The notes under the pieces were generated by a model. It was not told where the DNA came from. It made no database searches and saw only the letters and a program-made list of their open reading frames with translations. This document shows positions 61,473 to 64,000 of a DNA stretch of 64,000 nucleotides, one piece after another (within the stretch, counting starts at the first letter, position 1; each line of letters starts with the position of its first letter). The position numbers were made by a program, and so were the translations under genes. This stretch comes from an uncultured Kiritimatiellota bacterium (GTDB taxonomy: Bacteria > Verrucomicrobiota > Kiritimatiellia > RFP12 > UBA1067), in NCBI GenBank assembly GCA_934667425.1, contig CAKULV010000001.1, positions 124,001 to 188,000 on the forward strand, read 5' to 3'.

Positions 61473-63746
61473 ATGGGATCCGACATGACACTCTGGTACA
61501 TAGCTCCGATAGCCTCGCTGGCCGCACTTGCCGTCGCGGCGATCTTCTTCAGGTCGATGAAGAAGGCCGACCCTGGGAACGAACGCATGTGCGAGATCGC
61601 CGGCTACGTACGGCAGGGCGCCATGGCGTACCTTTTCAGGCAGTACAGGATCGTGTCGCTCGTGTTCGTTCTGCTGTTTGTTGTGTTCGCCGTGCTTGCG
61701 GCGTTCGGCGTGCAGAACCCGTTCGTGCCGGTGGCGTTCCTCACGGGCGGCTTCTTCTCCGGCCTGTGCGGATACGTGGGGATGCGCACCGCCACGCTCG
61801 CGTCCTCACGCACGGCGCAGGCGTGCCGGTGCTCGCTGAACCGCGGGCTCCAGGTTGCGTTCCGCTCCGGCGCCGTGATGGGGCTCGTGGTCGTGGGCCT
61901 CGGGCTTCTCGACATCTGCGCATGGTACGTGATTCTCGACAGGTTCATCTACACCGACGCCAACATGGTGTCCGGCCTGGCGGTCATGGGGATACAGCTT
62001 GTCGAGCCGGGATGCACCCTCGGCGCTAAGATGACCCACATCACCACCACGATGCTCACGTTCGGCATGGGCGCCTCCATGCAGGCGCTGTTCGCCCGCG
62101 TCGGCGGCGGGATCTACACGAAGGCGGCTGACGTGGGCGCCGATCTCGTCGGCAAGGTCGAGGCGGGCATCCCGGAGGACGACCCTCGCAACCCCGCGAC
62201 GATCGCGGACAACGTAGGAGACAACGTCGGAGACGTCGCGGGCATGGGCGCGGACCTCTACGAGTCGTATTGCGGCTCGATCCTCGCCACGGCGGCACTC
62301 GGCGCATCGCTTGGCGGCGCGGACGTGGTGAAGCAGGTCACGGCCCCGATGATAGTCGCCGGGATCGGCACCGTGCTTTCCGTCGTCGGGATGCTGATGG
62401 TGCGCTGCAGGAACGACAACGCCACGCAGAAGGAGTTGCTCCGCTCCCTGCTCACCGGCACCCTCGGCAGCAGCGTCCTGATACTCCTGGCTCTCGTAGG
62501 GCTGCATTTCATGGGATTCATCTCATGGGGGATATTCGGCTCCGTGGTCGCGGGTCTGGTCTCCGGCGTCGTGATCGGGCAGGCCACCGAGTACTACACG
62601 TCCGACGACTACGCGCCCACGCGCGGCATAGCGGGCCAGGCGGTGATGGGGCCGGCGACGGCGATCATCGACGGCCTCGCCACCGGCATGTATTCGTCCG
62701 GCGTCCCGGTGCTGACGATCTGCGCCGGCATCCTCTGCGCGTTCGGTTTCGCCGGCGGCTTCACCGACTTCACGGCGGGCCTGTACGGGATCGGCTTCGC
62801 CGCCGTTGGGATGCTTTCCACGCTCGGCATAACGCTCGCGACGGATGCGTACGGCCCCATCGCCGACAACGCCGGCGGCAACGCGGAGATGAGCGGCCTC
62901 CCCGCCGAGGTGCGCCAGCGCACGGACGCGCTTGACTCGCTCGGCAACACCACGGCGGCGACAGGCAAGGGCTTCGCCATAGGCTCGGCGGCGCTCACGG
63001 CGCTCGCCCTCCTCGCGTCCTACATCGAGGAGGCAAAGCTCTGGATCGTTAAGTTCGCCGGCGACGGCGAATTCATGGGGCTGAAGGCGGCGGACATACT
63101 GCCGCAGCCCCTCGACAGGTTCATGGGGAACTTCGACCTCACGGTGATGAATCCGCTGCTGCTATGCGGGCTCTTCATCGGCGCGATGATGGCGTACGTG
63201 TTCTGCGCGATGACGATGAAGGCCGTCGGCCGGGCGGCTGGCTCGATGGTGGAGGAGGTCCGCCGCCAGTTCCGCGAGATCCCCGGCATAATGGAGGGGA
63301 AGGGCACGCCGGACTACGCGAGGTGCGTGGACATCTCCACCGCCGGCGCCCAGCGCGAGATGGTCGTCCCGTCGCTGCTGGCCGTGGTCGTGCCGGTGAT
63401 AGTCGGCCTGATCCTCGGCATCCCCGGGGTGCTCGGGCTGCTCGCGGGCGGAATGGTCGGCGGGTTCGTGCTCGCGACGATGCTCAACAACGCCGGCGGC
63501 GCGTGGGACAACGCGAAGAAGTACATAGAGAAGGGGGCGCACGGGGGCAAGAGGCTCGCAGACGGCGCGAAGAACCCGACGCACGGCGCCGCCGTGATCG
63601 GAGATACGGTCGGCGACCCGTGCAAGGATACGTGCGGCCCGTCCCTGAACATCCTCATAAAGCTCATGAGCATGGTCTCGATCGTGTTCGCGCCGGCGGT
63701 GATCCGCTACGCCCCGGTGGTGCAGAGATGGATAGGACTGAACTGA
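61473..63746 (+). CDS. hppA: Membrane-bound ion-pumping pyrophosphatase, K+-dependent type
   Basis: The 757-residue protein has about 16 membrane helices. The pyrophosphate-binding loops are DVGADLVGKVEAGIPEDDPRNP with DNVGDNVGDVAGMGADLYES, and a second acidic set GPIADNAGGNAEMSGLP. A third lies near the C-terminus (AVIGDTVGDPCKDTCGPSLN). The segment GNTTAATGKGFAIGSAALTA has alanine and GKG at the position that separates K+-dependent pumps (A, G) from K+-independent ones (K). Such pumps move Na+ or H+ while splitting pyrophosphate. Next to ackA/pta this suits energy conservation in a fermenter. ATG 61485 is an alternative start; neither has a strong ribosome-binding site. Confidence 0.95.
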   Translation: MGSDMTLWYIAPIASLAALAVAAIFFRSMKKADPGNERMCEIAGYVRQGAMAYLFRQYRIVSLVFVLLFVVFAVLAAFGVQNPFVPVAFLTGGFFSGLCGYVGMRTATLASSRTAQACRCSLNRGLQVAFRSGAVMGLVVVGLGLLDICAWYVILDRFIYTDANMVSGLAVMGIQLVEPGCTLGAKMTHITTTMLTFGMGASMQALFARVGGGIYTKAADVGADLVGKVEAGIPEDDPRNPATIADNVGDNVGDVAGMGADLYESYCGSILATAALGASLGGADVVKQVTAPMIVAGIGTVLSVVGMLMVRCRNDNATQKELLRSLLTGTLGSSVLILLALVGLHFMGFISWGIFGSVVAGLVSGVVIGQATEYYTSDDYAPTRGIAGQAVMGPATAIIDGLATGMYSSGVPVLTICAGILCAFGFAGGFTDFTAGLYGIGFAAVGMLSTLGITLATDAYGPIADNAGGNAEMSGLPAEVRQRTDALDSLGNTTAATGKGFAIGSAALTALALLASYIEEAKLWIVKFAGDGEFMGLKAADILPQPLDRFMGNFDLTVMNPLLLCGLFIGAMMAYVFCAMTMKAVGRAAGSMVEEVRRQFREIPGIMEGKGTPDYARCVDISTAGAQREMVVPSLLAVVVPVIVGLILGIPGVLGLLAGGMVGGFVLATMLNNAGGAWDNAKKYIEKGAHGGKRLADGAKNPTHGAAVIGDTVGDPCKDTCGPSLNILIKLMSMVSIVFAPAVIRYAPVVQRWIGLN

Positions 63747-63759
63747 GGTTTAAGTGTAA

Positions 63760-64000
63760 GTGGTAGACGCAAAAGCCATACTTGCCTGCGCCAGGAAGGT
63801 GTTCGAGGTTGAGATCGGCGGGCTGGAGAAGACCCGCGACTCGCTCGGTGACGCCTTTGTCGCGACTGTGAGGCTGATGGTCGATACGCTCGAGGCGGAT
63901 GGGCTGGTGGTGGTGACGGGCGTGGGCAAGAGCCTGCATGTGGCCGAGAAGATGAGTGCGGTGTTCGCCTCCACCGGCACCCGGTCGATAGTCCTCAACC
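63760..64000 (+). CDS. Arabinose-5-phosphate isomerase (KdsD-like), N-terminal part
   Basis: GTG at 63760 opens a frame to the window edge (80 residues). It reads MVDAKAILACARKVFEVEIGG... and then VVVTGVGKSLHVAEKMSAVFASTGTRSIVLN, which is the SIS-domain opening of KdsD/KpsF enzymes. These convert ribulose-5-phosphate to arabinose-5-phosphate for Kdo, implying lipopolysaccharide. The family's usual GKSGH is GKSLH here, an atypical change. The catalytic C-terminal part and CBS domains lie outside the window. Start choice is weak: only GAGGTTTAA lies upstream. Confidence 0.75.
   Translation, partial: MVDAKAILACARKVFEVEIGGLEKTRDSLGDAFVATVRLMVDTLEADGLVVVTGVGKSLHVAEKMSAVFASTGTRSIVLN

Overview
This 64 kb window reads as chromosome of a GC-rich, Gram-negative, probably anaerobic fermentative bacterium of the PVC group, most likely a gut-type Kiritimatiellota/Verrucomicrobiota. 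That placement is inference from protein style (Rho with a long charged N-terminal extension, a Gld-like ABC/DUF4340 operon, very large secreted proteins with Ca-binding TSP3-like repeats, AckA-Pta with a membrane pyrophosphatase, and a KdsD-like gene implying LPS). No marker such as rRNA is present. Almost every gene is on the + strand; the exceptions are one hypothetical gene and two tRNAs.

Layout. 1-7156: coaE end, rho, uvrA, folC, queA. 7222-11118: a 1298-aa secreted beta-strand-repeat protein. 11173-11451: a 31-residue basic peptide gene and tRNA-Cys and tRNA-Val. 11620-15691: a CcdA-thioredoxin fusion, a minus-strand hypothetical gene and a secreted CE7-like esterase. 15758-17947: pyrK and der. 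17986-24882: a tightly overlapping operon of a seven-haem membrane cytochrome, a DUF3261-like lipoprotein, a FabH-like ketosynthase III, an ACP-FkbH protein and a solute-binding/permease fusion. 24980-30253: a pyridoxal kinase, an ORF6N-like micro-ORF, and two deacetylase-like exported proteins, one fused to a C69 dipeptidase. 30308-30526: tRNA-Tyr and tRNA-Leu. 30602-35986: ABC ATPase, GldF/GldG-like permease, DUF4340 protein and epimerase, joined by stop/start overlaps. 36023-39258: a lipoprotein hydrolase and two CNNM/CorC-type membrane proteins. 39262-42950: an NtrC-type two-component operon flanked by two inverted copies of a repeat element. 43043-59201: a C10 protease, a lipoprotein and a 4208-aa giant exported protein. 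59206-64000: ackA, pta, hppA and the start of kdsD.

How it works together. The central-metabolism block makes acetate and ATP (Pta, AckA) and uses pyrophosphate to energise the membrane (HppA). A large share of coding capacity goes to exported proteins. Promoters are strikingly uniform: every one recognised carries an extended -10 (TGn before a TATAAT-like hexamer), and several genes begin 7-10 bases after it, so leaderless mRNAs are likely. Convincing intrinsic terminators were not seen.

The most interesting items are the inverted, heptamer-bounded repeat element around the two-component operon, whose hairpins show compensatory base changes, and the ketosynthase III/ACP-FkbH/DUF3261 operon, which looks like a small uncharacterised glyceryl-thioester or lipid pathway.
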